The notes beneath the pieces are model-generated. The model worked only from the letters and a program-made list of their open reading frames with translations. It had not been told where the DNA came from and did no database searches. Below are positions 44,234 to 55,989 of a stretch of 64,000 nt of DNA, in pieces. The translations under genes and the position numbers were made by a program. Source of the stretch: Periplaneta americana (lineage: Eukaryota > Arthropoda > Insecta > Blattodea > Blattidae); assembly GCF_040183065.1 (NCBI RefSeq), contig NC_091132.1:163795102-163859101 (forward strand), written 5' to 3'. Every line of letters begins with the position of its first letter. Positions within the stretch are counted from its first letter, which is position 1.

Positions 44234-45599
44234 CACCGTGTTCCGCTTATAAGTATAATAAAAGAAATAGTTATAATTTCATAACAATGCATGCAAATGG
44301 GTTAAGATTGGTACCATTGTAAAGAGGAAATTGGGAAGTTTTAATCCATTGTTGTTACTTATTTTTAGAAGACTCACGCATGCGCAGATCATTAAATAAG
44401 AGAATTCGTATCGTATCTTTAGTCAGTCAGCATGTGGACGCCACAGCAGAAAGCCTTTTGTGTGCTGTCATTAGCAGAACATAGATCCATAATTCGTGTA
44501 CAGCGCTTGTTTCGCCGTCAGTACAATCTTAGACCGAGGGAAGCTGTACCGACGTACGTCTCAATAATGAAATGGGATAGGCAGCTCAGAGAAACAGGAA
44601 GTTTGTTGTCTAATGCAGGTAAACATTCCAAGCGTAAAGTGTCTGACGAAAATGTCGAACGCATTCGCGAGGCATTTCAGAGAAGCCCGCGGAAATCCAT
44701 TCGACAGGCTAGTGTGCAGTTGAACATCCCACCAACAACAGTGCATACAGTGCTCCATAAAAGATTGCGTTTGCGAGCGTACAAGCTGCAACTTCATCAG
44801 ATGATTACGCCGAATGATAAACTGGAACGAAAACGCTTTGCAGAAACAATGTTGGATAAAGTGGACGATGACGACACATTTCTAACTCGAGTCTGTTTCT
44901 CAGATGAGGCAACCTTCCACGTCAGTGGAAAAGTAAACCGACACAATTGTCGCATCTGGGGGTCGGAAAATCCAAGTGTCGTAATTGAACACCAACGGGA
45001 TTCCCCTAAATGGAATGTTTGGTGTGGGATCATGCGTGACAGAATCATTGGTCCCTATTTCTTTGCTGAAAAGACAGTCACTGCAAACACGTACCTGGAT
45101 ATGTTGCAACTGTATGCTGTGCCACAACTCCCAGATGGAGCAATTTTCCAGCAAGATGGGGCTCCACCACACTTTGCCAACATGGTTCGCACATTCTTAG
45201 ACGAACAATTCCCTGCAAGATGGATCGGAAGAGGATCACCGTACATCACATGGCCTGCCAGATCACCAGATCTAACACCACTTGATTTTTTCCTGTGGGG
45301 GTTTGTTAAGGACCAGGTCTACAGGACGCCAGTACGTGATTTGGCAGACTTACAAGAAAGAATTTATGCTGCTGTCAACAATGTTACACCACAGATGCTT
45401 CATAACACTTGGGTCGAGGTTGAATACCGGTTGGATATTTCCCGTGCCACCAATGGAAGCCATGTTGAGGTTTATGGAACATAAGGTAACAAAAATTCCC
45501 AGTTTTCATTCTTTGTAGCAGTTGGTTTCAACTATATACTTGTATTAATTCAGAAGTTATAGCTATTTCTTTTGTTATACTTATAAGCGGAACACGGTG
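44234..45599 (+). mobile_element. Tc1/mariner-type transposon, apparently complete
   Basis: A 1366-bp element with terminal repeats beginning CACCGTGTTCCGCTTATAAG on both sides and similar for about 40 bp, flanked by TA (44232-44233 and 45600-45601). One intact transposase frame occupies the centre. Length, TA sites and gene all agree with a complete IS630/Tc1/mariner element. It is antisense in intron 2 of gene 2. Confidence 0.93.
44432..45484 (+). CDS. Tc1/mariner superfamily transposase, DD37D
   Basis: A 350-residue intact transposase. The N-terminal part has a helix-turn-helix arrangement (F-C-V-L-S-L-A-E-H-R-S-I-I-R-V-Q-R-L-F-R) like the DUF4817 domain, then a second one around residues 85-108 (K-S-I-R-Q-A-S-V-Q-L-N-I). 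The catalytic domain has D158 in C-F-S-D-E-A-T-F, D242 in F-Q-Q-D-G-A-P-P-H and D280 in A-R-S-P-D-L-T-P-L-D-F-F-L-W-G. The last two are separated by 37 residues. Close relatives I remember from termites and ants have a longer spacing (about 41), so this copy or lineage may have lost four residues. It would catalyse cut-and-paste transposition at TA sites. Confidence 0.94.
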   Translation: MWTPQQKAFCVLSLAEHRSIIRVQRLFRRQYNLRPREAVPTYVSIMKWDRQLRETGSLLSNAGKHSKRKVSDENVERIREAFQRSPRKSIRQASVQLNIPPTTVHTVLHKRLRLRAYKLQLHQMITPNDKLERKRFAETMLDKVDDDDTFLTRVCFSDEATFHVSGKVNRHNCRIWGSENPSVVIEHQRDSPKWNVWCGIMRDRIIGPYFFAEKTVTANTYLDMLQLYAVPQLPDGAIFQQDGAPPHFANMVRTFLDEQFPARWIGRGSPYITWPARSPDLTPLDFFLWGFVKDQVYRTPVRDLADLQERIYAAVNNVTPQMLHNTWVEVEYRLDISRATNGSHVEVYGT

Positions 45600-45601
45600 T
45601 A

Positions 45602-46235
45602 TTTTATATGTTTTAAAATGAGTTATTGTAATAAATGTTTCTTCTGAGAGTAATCAGTGGCAGAATATAGTAGATCTGTTCTCTTAAATACTGATTCAAG
45701 CCGAAATTATGTGTGGCTTTTGACATCTTTCCTGGTATTACTACAGCAAGACAAGTTTGCGTGAACGCTATTTAATCTTTAACTCAAAGCTATGACCAGG
45801 TAAGTATGACGCACAGACGTCGCTGTCTACCACTTGTGACGCACTGCCACCACAAATCGGATACGGCTACTAAGTCAGGCAATAATGGTGATGTGGATTT
45901 CATCAAGTTACGCAGTCGAAGCATACAAATAAGCAATATTCCGGACATTAAATAATATAACATATAACTACTTAAATGTGTACAAGAATACAAGTATGTA
46001 CCACGACATGAAAGAACAAAAGAGTTAATAATAGAAAACATGTAATAATATTGAACTAAATGAAATAATAAAAAATGACAATTAATGGCCGATAATCAGT
46101 ACAATATACACCAATACATTACTTCAGGCTCATAGCCATATTCAATCTTAGTTCGGCTACCAATAAATTATTAACACACATCTGTGCAAACATACAGTAG
46201 AGTATTGGGAGGAGGAAGAGTCTCAAAGAATTTAG
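45602..46235. other. intron 2 of gene 2, unassigned
   Basis: No recognised feature between the transposon and the 30-bp array. Confidence 0.4.
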
Positions 46236-48309
46236 AAAACAGAAAGCTAATACTTTACCAAACAGACGAATCTAAGCTAATACTTCACCAAACAGGCGAA
46301 TCTCAGCTAATACTTTACCAAACAGGCGAATCTCAGCTAATACTTTACCAAACAGGTGAATCTCAGCTAATACTTTACCAAGCAGGCGAATCTCAGCTAA
46401 TACTTCACCAAACAGGCCAATCTCAGCTAATACTTTACCAAACAGGCGAATCTTAGATAATACTTTAATAAACAAGCGAATCTCAGTTAATACTTTACCA
46501 AACACACGAATCTCAGTTAGTACTTTACGAAACAGTCGAATCTCAGCTAATACTTTACCAAACAGGCGATTCTCAGCTAATACTTTACCAAAAAGGCGAA
46601 TCTCAGCTAATACTTTACCAAGCAGGCGAATCTCAGCTAATAATTTACCAAAACAGGCGAATCTCAGTTAATACCTTACCAAACAGGTGAATCTCAGTTA
46701 ATTCTTTACCAAACAGGTGAATCTCAGCTACTACTTCACTAAACAGGCGAATCTCAGCTAATAATTTATCAAGCAGGCGATTCTCAGCTAATAATTTACC
46801 GAAAAGGCGAATCTCAGCTAATACTTTACCAAGCAGGCGAATCTCAGCTAATAATTTACCAAAACAGGCGAATCTCAATTAATACCTTACCAAACAGGTG
46901 AATCTCAGCTAATTCTTTACCAAACAGGTGAATCTCAGCTACTACTTGACTAAATAGGCGAATCTCAGCTAATAATTTATCAAGCAGGCGAATCTCAGCT
47001 AATAATTTACCAAAACAGGCGATTCTCAGTTAATACTTTACCAAACAGGTGAATCTCAGTTAATACCTTACCAAACAGGTGAATCTAAGCTAATTCTTTA
47101 CCATACAGGTGAATCGCAGCTACTACTTTACTAAACAGGTGAATCTCAGCTAATACTTTATCAAGCAGGCGAATCTCAGCTAATACTTTACCAAACAGGC
47201 GAATCTTAGCTAATACTTTATCAAGCAGGCGAATCTCAGCTAATACTTTACCAAACAGGCGAATCTCAGCTAATACTTTACCAAACAGGCGAATCTTAGC
47301 TAATACTTTACCAAACAGGCGAATCTCAGCTAATACTTTACCAAACAGGCGAATCTTAGCTAATACTTTATCAAGCAGGCGAATCTCAGCTAATACTTTA
47401 TCAAGCAGGCGAATCTCAGCTAATACTTTATCAAGCAGGCGAATCTCAGCTAATACTTTACCAAACAGGCGAATCTTAGCTAATACTTTACTAAACAGGC
47501 GAATCTCAGCTAATACTTTACCAAACATGCGAATATCAGCTAATACTTTACCAAACAGGCGAATCTTAGCTAATACTTTATCAAGCAGGCGAATCTCAGC
47601 TAATACTTTATCAAGCAGGCGAATCTCAGCTAATACTTTATCAAGCAGGCGAATCTCAGCTAATACTTTACCAAACAAGCGAATCTTAGCTAATACTTTA
47701 CCAAACAGGCGAATCTCAGCTAATACTTTACCAAACAGGCGAATCTCAGCTAATACTTTATCAAGCAGGCGAATCTCAGCTAATACTTTACCAAACAGGC
47801 GAATCTCAGCTAATACTTTACCAAACAGGCGAATCTTAGCTAATACTTTACTAAACAGGCGAATCTCAGCTAATACTTTACCAAACATGCGAATCTTAGC
47901 TAATACTTTATCAAGCAGGCGAATCTCAGCTAATACTTTATCAAGCAGGCGAATCTTAGCTAAAACTTTACCAAATAGGCGAATCTCAGCTAATACTTTA
48001 CCAAACAGGCGAATCTTAGCTAATACTTTACCAAACAGGCGAATCTCAGCTAATACTTTACCAAAAAGGCGAATCTTAGCTAATACTTTACCAAACAGGC
48101 GAATCTCAGCTAATACTTCACCAAATAGGCGAATCTCAGCTAATACTTTACCAAACAGGCGAATCTTAGCTAATACTTTACCAAACAGGCGAATCTCAGC
48201 TAATACTTTACCAAATAGGCGAATCTCAGCTAATACTTTACCAAACAGGCGAATCTTAGCTAATACTTTATCAAGCAGGCGAATCTCAGCTAATACTTTA
48301 CCAAACAGG
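46236..48309. repeat. 30-bp tandem array (~69 copies)
   Basis: The unit is AATACTTTACCAAACAGGCGAATCTCAGCT, given here as AATACTTTACCAAACAGGCG plus AATCTCAGCT. Variants (CCAAACAGG / TCAAGCAGG, CTCAGC / CTTAGC) alternate in places, giving a weak 60-bp higher order, and the first kilobase is more diverged. Because 30 is divisible by three, open frames of 267 and 305 codons exist on opposite strands. They are artefacts. It is in intron 2 of gene 2. Confidence 0.97.
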
Positions 48310-48581
48310 CAGCCACCGGCGTGGCTCAGTCGGTTAAGGCGCTTGCCTGCCGGTCTGAAGTTGCGTTCGGGCGCGGGTTCGATCCCCGCTTGGGCTGATT
48401 ACCTGGTTGGGTTTTTTCCGAGGTTTTCCCAAACCGTAATGTGAAGAATGCAAGGTAATCTATGGCCAAACCTCGGCCTCATCTCGCCAAATATCATCTC
48501 GCAATCACCAATCTCATCGACGCAAAATAACATAGTAGTTGATACAGCGTCGTTAAATAACCAACTAAAATAAAAATAAAA
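48310..48581 (+). mobile_element. tRNA-related SINE, family A, copy 2 (well preserved)
   Basis: Inserted into the 30-bp array with duplication ACCAAACAGG (48300-48309 and 48582-48591). The head has GGCGTGGCTCAGTCGGTTAA (A box TGGCTCAGTCGG) and GCGGGTTCGATCCCCGC (B box). The body TTACCTGGTTGGGTTTTTTC and TTTTCCCAAACC, and tail TTGATACAGCGTCGTTAAAT, end in AAAATAAAAATAAAAA. Confidence 0.93.
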
Positions 48582-48600
48582 ACCAAACAGGTGAATCTCT

Positions 48601-49315
48601 CAATATCGAATACTTGTTACTGTAATCTGGATCCTTACAGAATAATCCATCGTAGCCAATGTATAATTCCGCGTTCTCGAAACTTCAATACTAATCCAAT
48701 ATTAATCTCCGTGGCGCAGTATCAGACCCTCTCGTCTACATCACGCAAAGCGAATCTCTGAGTAACCTTACAATTTCAAGCGATATGAGATTTCCGAATA
48801 ACTAATCTACATGTGTAAGGAAAGAAGAGTTCCTCAGTCACGATAATTAATTTCTCAGCGTAACTTTTCTAGATATCTAAGCAAAGGCGAGTTTCCGGGT
48901 GTCACTGCAATACTACTCGCCTAACCAAGAACATTTCCCCTTCTCTCGTCTACCCACAATTCCTTGTTTCTTTTAGGATAGAACCTGATAGAACCTTCAG
49001 GAATATCCCGTTAATATAGGTGGCGCTGGCTGCTGAAGAGCTGCCCGAGCGATCGAGCCACGTGCACGGCTCATAAGAAAAAAAATGAGTGGTATGTTTT
49101 AAGCAGCAACATCTCCTTGCTGACGAAATTAAGTAGCAAGCAATCGCAAACGAACTATTCCTCAACTTTCAGAATTCAATTTGTCCGGCGCAATAGCCGA
49201 GGAGTCTTCATCAGGGAAGAAATTTCGTCATGAAACTTTAACAACTGTCTTATACCGAATTCCACCCAGCTTTTTGGTTGAAATGGAGCAGGAACAGTTA
49301 TAATGGTTAAGGAGA
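48601..49315. other. intron 2 of gene 2, unassigned
   Basis: No coding or repeat feature supported. Faint array-like phrases occur near its left edge. Confidence 0.4.
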
Positions 49316-50374
49316 TCATCAACAGTAATCTCACTAGACGTTTTGATTTATCTAGAGAAAATTAAAACTCGAGTGGGATTTAATTGACTATTACACGATC
49401 AGAAGAAAGTATATAAAGATTAGAAGTAACGAAGTACTCCAATACAATAAAATATTAATTGACTTACGAAAATACAACTGTCTTCAAATGTATTATTGTA
49501 CCACCTCAACATTACAAATATTACGCTAGATGCATGCTAGATGGCAGTAGTGTCTTTATACAGACACTGTAATGATTACTATTCAATAAATCTTAATATT
49601 AAACAATCTCTGATACGTGACTATCCATAATATCATATAGCACACGTTCTTTTTATCCTCTCAGAGCAGAAGCTGTAACATAACCTAACTAATATACACA
49701 AGTGTTAGAAAAGTTTTAATTAACGACGATGACATAAAAAATAAACATGAATAATTTTAAAAGGAACAATTATTGAATGTACAATTTTCAAATTTGAATG
49801 TGGTTGGTGGTTCAATTGATGTTATATTGGACGTGTGCGTAATAGAAGTGGAACTCGTTGATTTAGGCCTACATGGTGTATTCAACTTATACAGGATTTC
49901 CGAATGAATAATTTTAAAAGGAATAATTATTGAATGTACAATTTTCAAATTTGAATGTGGTTGGTGGTTCAATTGATGTTATATTGGACGTGTGCATAAT
50001 AGAAGTGGAACTCGTTGATTTAGGCCTACATGGTGTATTCAACTTATTCAGGATTTCCGAATGGTGCTCTTCATTTATTTGTAAATCGGATTTCAGAAGA
50101 TGCATAGGTATGATCAGTGATTTTTATTAATTCTTGTTCTTGAATGCCAATGCGAGTCATATTTGAAACTGCTGTGCATCGACTGGAGTGGTTTGTAATT
50201 TTATATATATTTTTGACGTCCAGACCAGCGCAGTTTCAAATGTTGGCAAACAAAGAAACAAATGCTAGGGACGCGATAAAATTGTGCGATAAGCAGCCAT
50301 GATTGGTTGAAATACGTCCTTTCGTACAGTTTTATTGGTCAAAAGTAGTATGACGTAGTAAGAGTGTAATAGTC
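49316..50374 (-). repeat. interspersed repeat R1, copy B
   Basis: Reverse-oriented copy of 10166-11459, about 1.06 kb, including the 155-bp internal duplication and both outer sequences. The outer ends are ATCAACAGTAATCTCACTAG (left) and AGTGTAATAGTC (right). It ends about 200 bp from the ATG exon donor of gene 2. Confidence 0.7.
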
Positions 50375-50579
50375 ACTATAAAAATGTGATCCACCTGTAC
50401 TGGTTAGACAATAATACGTATGTGAGACCAACAGTCGTCTGGTCAGCTTTCTCCATGTGTGGGCTGTAGCATGTAGAGTTATTCTAGGATGCTTTTAGCA
50501 CCACCGATAATCTATATCGCTATAAATTACACATTTAGGAAATAAATTCTAATCAGTAATTACTCTCAATATAGGTTAC

Positions 50580-50677
50580 CTGAGATAAAGAATTTTGTTC
50601 TACTACATCTGTGTTATTACTTCTTTCTAGTGCCAGAGGGTCGATCTCACTTTCGATCTTGATCACGTCCATCACGA
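50580..50677 (-). CDS. zinc-finger gene 2, ATG exon
   Basis: A minus-strand exon with acceptor CCTTTTCAG (AG at 50679-50678) and donor CTCAG/GTAACC (GT at 50579-50578). The ATG is at 50672-50670, five bases into the exon as in gene 3. It encodes 31 residues starting M-D-V-I-K-I-E-S-E-I-D-P-L-A-L-E-R and ends in phase 0. The M-D-V-I-K-x-E-x-E-x-D-P-L-A leader is a recurrent start of arthropod C2H2 proteins in my memory. It opens a predicted 381-residue protein. Confidence 0.88.
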
Positions 50678-51592
50678 CTGAAAAGGAAAATAATAAGAAA
50701 CTGAAATTGACATGCAATTTATCAACTGTTTGGATATACATATACATAACACCAGAAGAAATGTCCCAACTCTTTTGGCAGAACCTAAATTACAACTACA
50801 GCTGGATTAAGACACAGTAGGAATTATGGACCAAGACTATACAATTCAGTATTGAAAAATAATCCAGACCTAAGCAATCTACACATTCTTATGTTTGAAA
50901 ATAAAGTGAAAATGTTTGTATGATATTTGATAAATTTTATTATTATTTTAAGTGTTACTAGCATTATATGTTACTAATATATTTTATTGTACTTATCTGA
51001 TGTATGTAACCTATAAAATAAAACATTGTAATAAATATATATAGATCATTTTCTTAATTAATAACAGTGCATATCTCCAATAAATGTTTTCTTAACATCG
51101 CCACAGATACACTTGATTGTACTTGTCACTATCTCTGTCACTAGAGAATTCTTGAAATTTATATTTTCCCCGCCATTCATAAAATATTTTGATATGATAC
51201 CTCTTGCACAAAAGGGGAGATCTATAACTTAAACTTGATTAATATATTTCAGTATTATTTGTATTTATCCTGGTAATAATGAACAGTTTGACTCGTAGAC
51301 ATTTTGTTTTTCAGTATTAACTTCCCATGATTGTATGAGAAGATTCGAACAGGACGGCAGTTACGTAGACCTTCGGCTCCCCCCTACTACCAATAATGCA
51401 TAACACAATGTCAATACAGCGGTTGCTGTCGTCTGCGATACAACGAACTTTTCTGTTGATTTTCGAGTTCATTTTTTTCTGGTTATTATATGCTTATTTA
51501 AGTTGTGTTAACTCTCGCTAAGTGGTTTTATATTTTAGTTTATCGTCTTAGTATTTATTTTATTATTGTAGATATTTTTGTTTTATTACTAA

Positions 51593-51644
<52 letters not shown>

Positions 51645-52352
51645 TCTAACATTAACATTATTATTGATCTCTGTAAAATTTATGTAGACTATTGGATTGT
51701 ACCCGAGCACGAGCATATGCTCATTTCGGGTAGGCTATATGTTCATATGTATCATTTTAAATGTAAATTGTGAATAAATTTGAATAAACATTATAACCCC
51801 GTTATTACGCTCGTCAAGGATTGCCCTCAAAGCATTATAAGCGGGACAGTACTATAGACTGGAAATGATTTATGAAATGGGGAAAACAATTGACACCACT
51901 TCATAAGAAACGTACTTTATTGTAGATTAGTTACAGTACAAAATGAAAATAAGAGCTCATTTTATATGAAAAAAAAAAAATGCTTTCTGCCGTGTATTTG
52001 TACTGCTATCATAAATGAAAACATTTTCTATGCGGTTCAAGTAATTACAAATAACTTAATTTGATATACCACTAGGAACAACGCTAATGTAATTATTCAC
52101 TTACCGACAGAGATATCTGCTTTGCCATTTTGAAATATCAAATTTACTATACACTTCAGAATTCTAACGATGACTACATTTTACAGAAAGGGCAGGATTT
52201 TATTTACAGGTAGACGTTGAAGTGTTAAAATGCTTACATACAAAGAAAAGTATCAGTAAATACATCTTCGGAAAGGTAGAGGGTGAAATTCTTTTCTTGC
52301 ACTCATGGTACGGAAACGCTCAGTACAGGCACAGAAACATATTTCATCATGC
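50678..52352. other. intron 1 of gene 2, mostly unassigned
   Basis: Includes an (ATT)n run at 51590-51641 and, at 51698-51795, a hairpin (TACCCGAGCACGAGCATATG with its mirror) followed by GAATAAATTTGAATAAA. The latter looks like a retroelement 3' end, but no coding part is attached. Confidence 0.45.
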
Positions 52353-52364
52353 CTTCAAAACTAT

Positions 52365-52624
52365 TTTTATTTTTATTTTATTGGGTTATTTTACGACGCT
52401 TTATCAACATCTAGGTTATTTAGTGTCTGAATGAAATTAAGATGATAATGCCAGTGAAATGAGTCCGGAGTCCAGCACCGAAAGTTACCCACCATTTGCT
52501 CGTATTGGGTTGAGGGAAAACCCCGGAAAAAACCTCAACCAGGTAACTTGCCCCGAACGGGATTCAAACCCAGGCCACCTGGTTTCGCGGCCAGACGTGC
52601 TGACCGTTACTCCAAAGGTGTGGA
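52365..52624 (-). mobile_element. SINE family B, copy 6
   Basis: Minus-strand full-length copy with a 12-bp duplication CTTCAAAACTAT (52353-52364 and 52625-52636). The duplication defines both ends of the family: head GTCCACACCTTTGGAGTAAC and tail ...AAAATAAAAATAAAAA. Confidence 0.93.
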
Positions 52625-52826
52625 CTTCAAAACTATAAATTTCGCGATTTATACAGAATTTTTTTTACTTATTTCCGATCGGGAAAAGCGCAACCAGCGG
52701 GATTTGTTAGTGTTACTAGAGGGTGAAATTATACAGAATTATATATGACATGTCCAGGGACTGTATAAAAAAGATCGTAATGAATGGGAGAGCGTAATAA
52801 GAGGAAGCGTATTAACGAGGTTTTAT

Positions 52827-53001
52827 CACAGTCTAGTTAGTATATAAAGTCACGAAGCTTAATAGGTACGTAGTAAATATGCTAACCACTAGGATCGCTA
52901 CTATCACCTCATCACAGACAATGCGAAATAGTACCTGCACAGTCTATTGTTCCTAGTGCCCTCATAAACTCAAGCTTCGTGACTGTATATACTAGACTAT
53001 G
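52827..53001. mobile_element. CACAGTCTA miniature element, short copy 2
   Basis: 175 bp, ends CACAGTCTAG and (reversed) CATAGTCTAG, with flanking 7-mers GTTTTAT and GTTTTAC. Confidence 0.82.
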
Positions 53002-53035
53002 GTTTTACTGTACTTACTAGCACGTGAAAAAAAAA

Positions 53036-53070
53036 AACACACACACACGCGAACGCACGCACGCACACAC

Positions 53071-53142
<72 letters not shown>
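53036..53142. repeat. (CA)n microsatellite
   Basis: About 105 bp of CA dinucleotides with a few CG changes near the left. Histidine/threonine and valine/cysteine frames across it are artefacts. Confidence 0.97.
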
Positions 53143-53146
<4 letters not shown>

Positions 53147-54822
53147 AGCCCAGATGAAAATGCTGATTCTAGAGATGTTACAGTATTTACCTTAAAAACA
53201 AATTGGGAATTTAATACTGACGTTGCCACAAAGATATTTAGCACCGACGTATGTTATACTAGCAATTCAACGATACTGCAGAACAGTAGATGAGTAAATA
53301 TTCTAAAATGGGTAAATGTATGTCCCGGCTGATTTAAGGAGTTTCTTGAAAATGTTAACTGATTACTTTTGCGTTTAATTAACTATCACATGTTTTAGTT
53401 GGAAACAAAGCATAAAAGGATTAATTTTAAAATTTATATTTAAAAAATAACGTCCAAACGTCAAAATGTAACTACGGTCCCTATGTCCCCAACTACATTT
53501 TACTCTGTTTTACTAAGTTTTTCTAGGAATTTTTCGATTTGATTTTATTTCCTTGGTCAAGATTATAAAAATAAATAGTTAAAATACTTATTAAAGACAG
53601 GAATTGTTGTTTGTTTAATTCTGAAAAGACACAACTTTAACGTAAAGTTTGTCCCCAAAAATTTCGTAATGCCGGTCCCTCGAAATAAAAGAGCTACACA
53701 AAAGACAATTTTGCTTAATGTAGTAAATTTTAACGGTTGGTAGTGATGAGAGGTCAACATGGCGCCAGTTGAAAAACTTTTCGTCCATTGTCGTAATTTA
53801 TTTTATTGAAAAAATACAAAAATCATCACTGATGACTGAATGTTATGTTTTCTATGGGTAACACCGATCCCAGGTGGTATTAAATATAGTTTGTATATAT
53901 TAAACGTTCGTAGTATATGCAAAACATTACAATGTTTGTCGACTAAAAATCTAACCTCCATTATATTTTTAACGATTTATTTTGTCAGAACTATTGCGGA
54001 AATTATACTAATTTGTAACAACGGTCCCTGTAACGTCGGTCCCTTTATTGTGGGACCAAGGTTTCATTTAACATACAATTATTAAATACTATTATTTCTT
54101 GTGATTGTTTATAGGAAAGAAAAAAAGTCTGATGATGAAAGTAGGAAATATGAAAGGGAAAAGATACGTAGGCAGAGGGCAAATATGACTAAAGAGGAGT
54201 TGCAGAAAAAAAGGGACTATGGCAAAGAATGTAAAAAAAAAAAGAAAGAAAATAGCAGATATGACATCGTGAAAAAAGAAATGTTCGAAGACAAGTGAAA
54301 TCTGAAGTACAGAAGATACCTTAAACAGTGGGCTGTAAGGGAAAGATAACAACAATCCCTTGTTTTTTTTTTTTAATTAGAAAATCTCACATGAAAAAAA
54401 TTTGTTAAGCTGAACTGATACCAGAATCTTCAATAATAGGAGCAAATGTAACCAATGTGAGAAAAAAGCACGCAATTTAATATAATTATTTTTTCCAGTT
54501 TTGTTATTCATATTTGCCCATTTCATAATATTCACACAGATAGCATAACATAAGTTTCAAATGGAGCACAAATGAGTCTTCCTGTTGTCCAATTTTGATA
54601 TATGAGCCAAAGAAAGAGAGAAATGTATCCATTTCTCCACTAAGAACAAACGTATACCACGAAGGAGAGACTGATTGAAGTGAATATGGAAAGTAGGTGA
54701 ATGCTGTTTAGTCCTAAACTTCTATCTTGATTTTGGCCGAAGTCCGTTTGTGAAGAATAAATCATGCAACTTGTGGTTACACAGAATACAATGTAACAAT
54801 ACACAACAATGTATACACTTAC
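53143..54822. other. intron 1 of gene 2, unassigned
   Basis: About 1.7 kb. GGTCCC-containing phrases recur (53474, 53674, 54023, 54038), and a lysine-rich frame lies at 54101-54298, but neither could be tied to a family. Confidence 0.4.
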
Positions 54823-55034
54823 CTCTGCGAAAGAATACCGTATAATGGATTGCTGACAGCCTACAGCATTAGTCACGTTCAATATTAATACGAAGTAACA
54901 GAGATAATATTGCAACTTTCACTAAATCTTTCAGGTTGATACGATCGAGATCGCTGTGATTGTAGTGTACGGAAAAACAGGCTCGCCAACACCTTGTGAG
55001 TAAAAGTGTTTAAACGGCCTGTGGGCTAAAACTG
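54823..55034 (-). promoter_or_regulatory. candidate untranslated first exon and start region of gene 2
   Basis: A strong donor GCAGAG/GTAAGTG occurs on the minus strand (GT at 54822-54821), upstream of the ATG exon and without a long frame. An arthropod-type initiator TCAGTT is at 55035-55030. An ATG-less first exon is required because the ATG exon has its own acceptor. The exact start is a guess. Confidence 0.4.
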
Positions 55035-55235
55035 ACCAAAAAATGTTATAGAGAACCAGCGAGTACAAACCGCGCATAAAGTAGAATAAAATTGTAAATG
55101 TATTTCTACTATGATACAATATAACATAATCTCTCCTTAACAGGAATAGATGTCGTCGTCCTCTTCCTCCCTTCCGATGTCAATGTTAAAAATATATATA
55201 TGTTTCATTTAAAGACGCTCGCAACTACCGAGATA

Positions 55236-55405
55236 TATCAGCGTCGCCAGTGCGCCGGAATTTTATCTTTTAGGAGTTATTTTGCATGCCAGTAAATCTA
55301 CTGATATGAGTCCCGCATTTAGGCACTCTTACCTGGACGGGGATCGAATCCGCAAACTCGGGCACAGAAGGCCAGCGCTATAACAACTGCGACACCCAGG
55401 CAGAC
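55236..55405 (-). mobile_element. tRNA-related SINE, family E
   Basis: On the minus strand the head contains GTGTCGCAGTTGTTATAGCG (A-box region) and GCGGATTCGATCCCCGTCC (B box), followed by a body AGTAGATTTACTGGCATGCA. Only one copy is present in the window, so its extent is approximate. Confidence 0.65.
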
Positions 55406-55774
55406 CTTCTGATGTCAATTCCCGTTTCAACACCTTCAGTTTTCTCTGCTGTTTTCGCTTATGATGTGCTGCCTTTGTTCCAACATGCTATAAAACAGTT
55501 GATGGGATTTCATAGGAAAAAGAATTTTCACCAGCAGTATCTTTATATTGATTAACTTCTATCCAAAATTCTAAGGTGGTAGACTGATAGACCCATTCCG
55601 TGAAGTATGTTCACTGGTTTTCAGTTTTTGTCAGTAGCATTTACATAAACCTAAAGCTATAGTCAAATCAGTAAGAATTTACTTAAATAATTTTTAAAAT
55701 TTATCGTTACTAAGCACTTACATTTTCTTGAGAATTTCTACATTTTTAGGGCTCCTTTTCTGAATTTCTGTCAG

Positions 55775-55779
<5 letters not shown>

Positions 55780-55805
<26 letters not shown>

Positions 55806-55806
55806 G
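55780..55806. repeat. poly(T) run
   Basis: About 27 T. It could be the tail of a minus-strand retroelement, but none is recognised next to it. Confidence 0.8.
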
Positions 55807-55989
55807 CAAAATTAACAGTCCTTTCTCGTAAATTTTTCAGGATGTCGCCTCACAATTGGAATTTTCAGCTAATTTTCAACCGAAAAACCCAAGACATGAG
55901 TTCGAATCAATATGGTCATCAATTCTATACTTTAAGGGATCAATATTCTAGCCAACGAATTTAAAATTCTCCCCTTTAATGAATTTAGC

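Noticed and set aside
47085-48444. Open frames of 267 codons (minus) and 305 codons (plus)
   Set aside because: They are translations of a 30-bp tandem repeat whose unit length is divisible by three; frames on both strands are open together.
53017-53293. Cys/Val and His/Thr repeat proteins
   Set aside because: They are translations of a (CA)n run.
54101-54298. A lysine/arginine-rich 65-codon frame that could be an exon
   Set aside because: No splice sites or family motif could be defined. The charge pattern recalls N-termini of some transposon proteins but the evidence is too thin.
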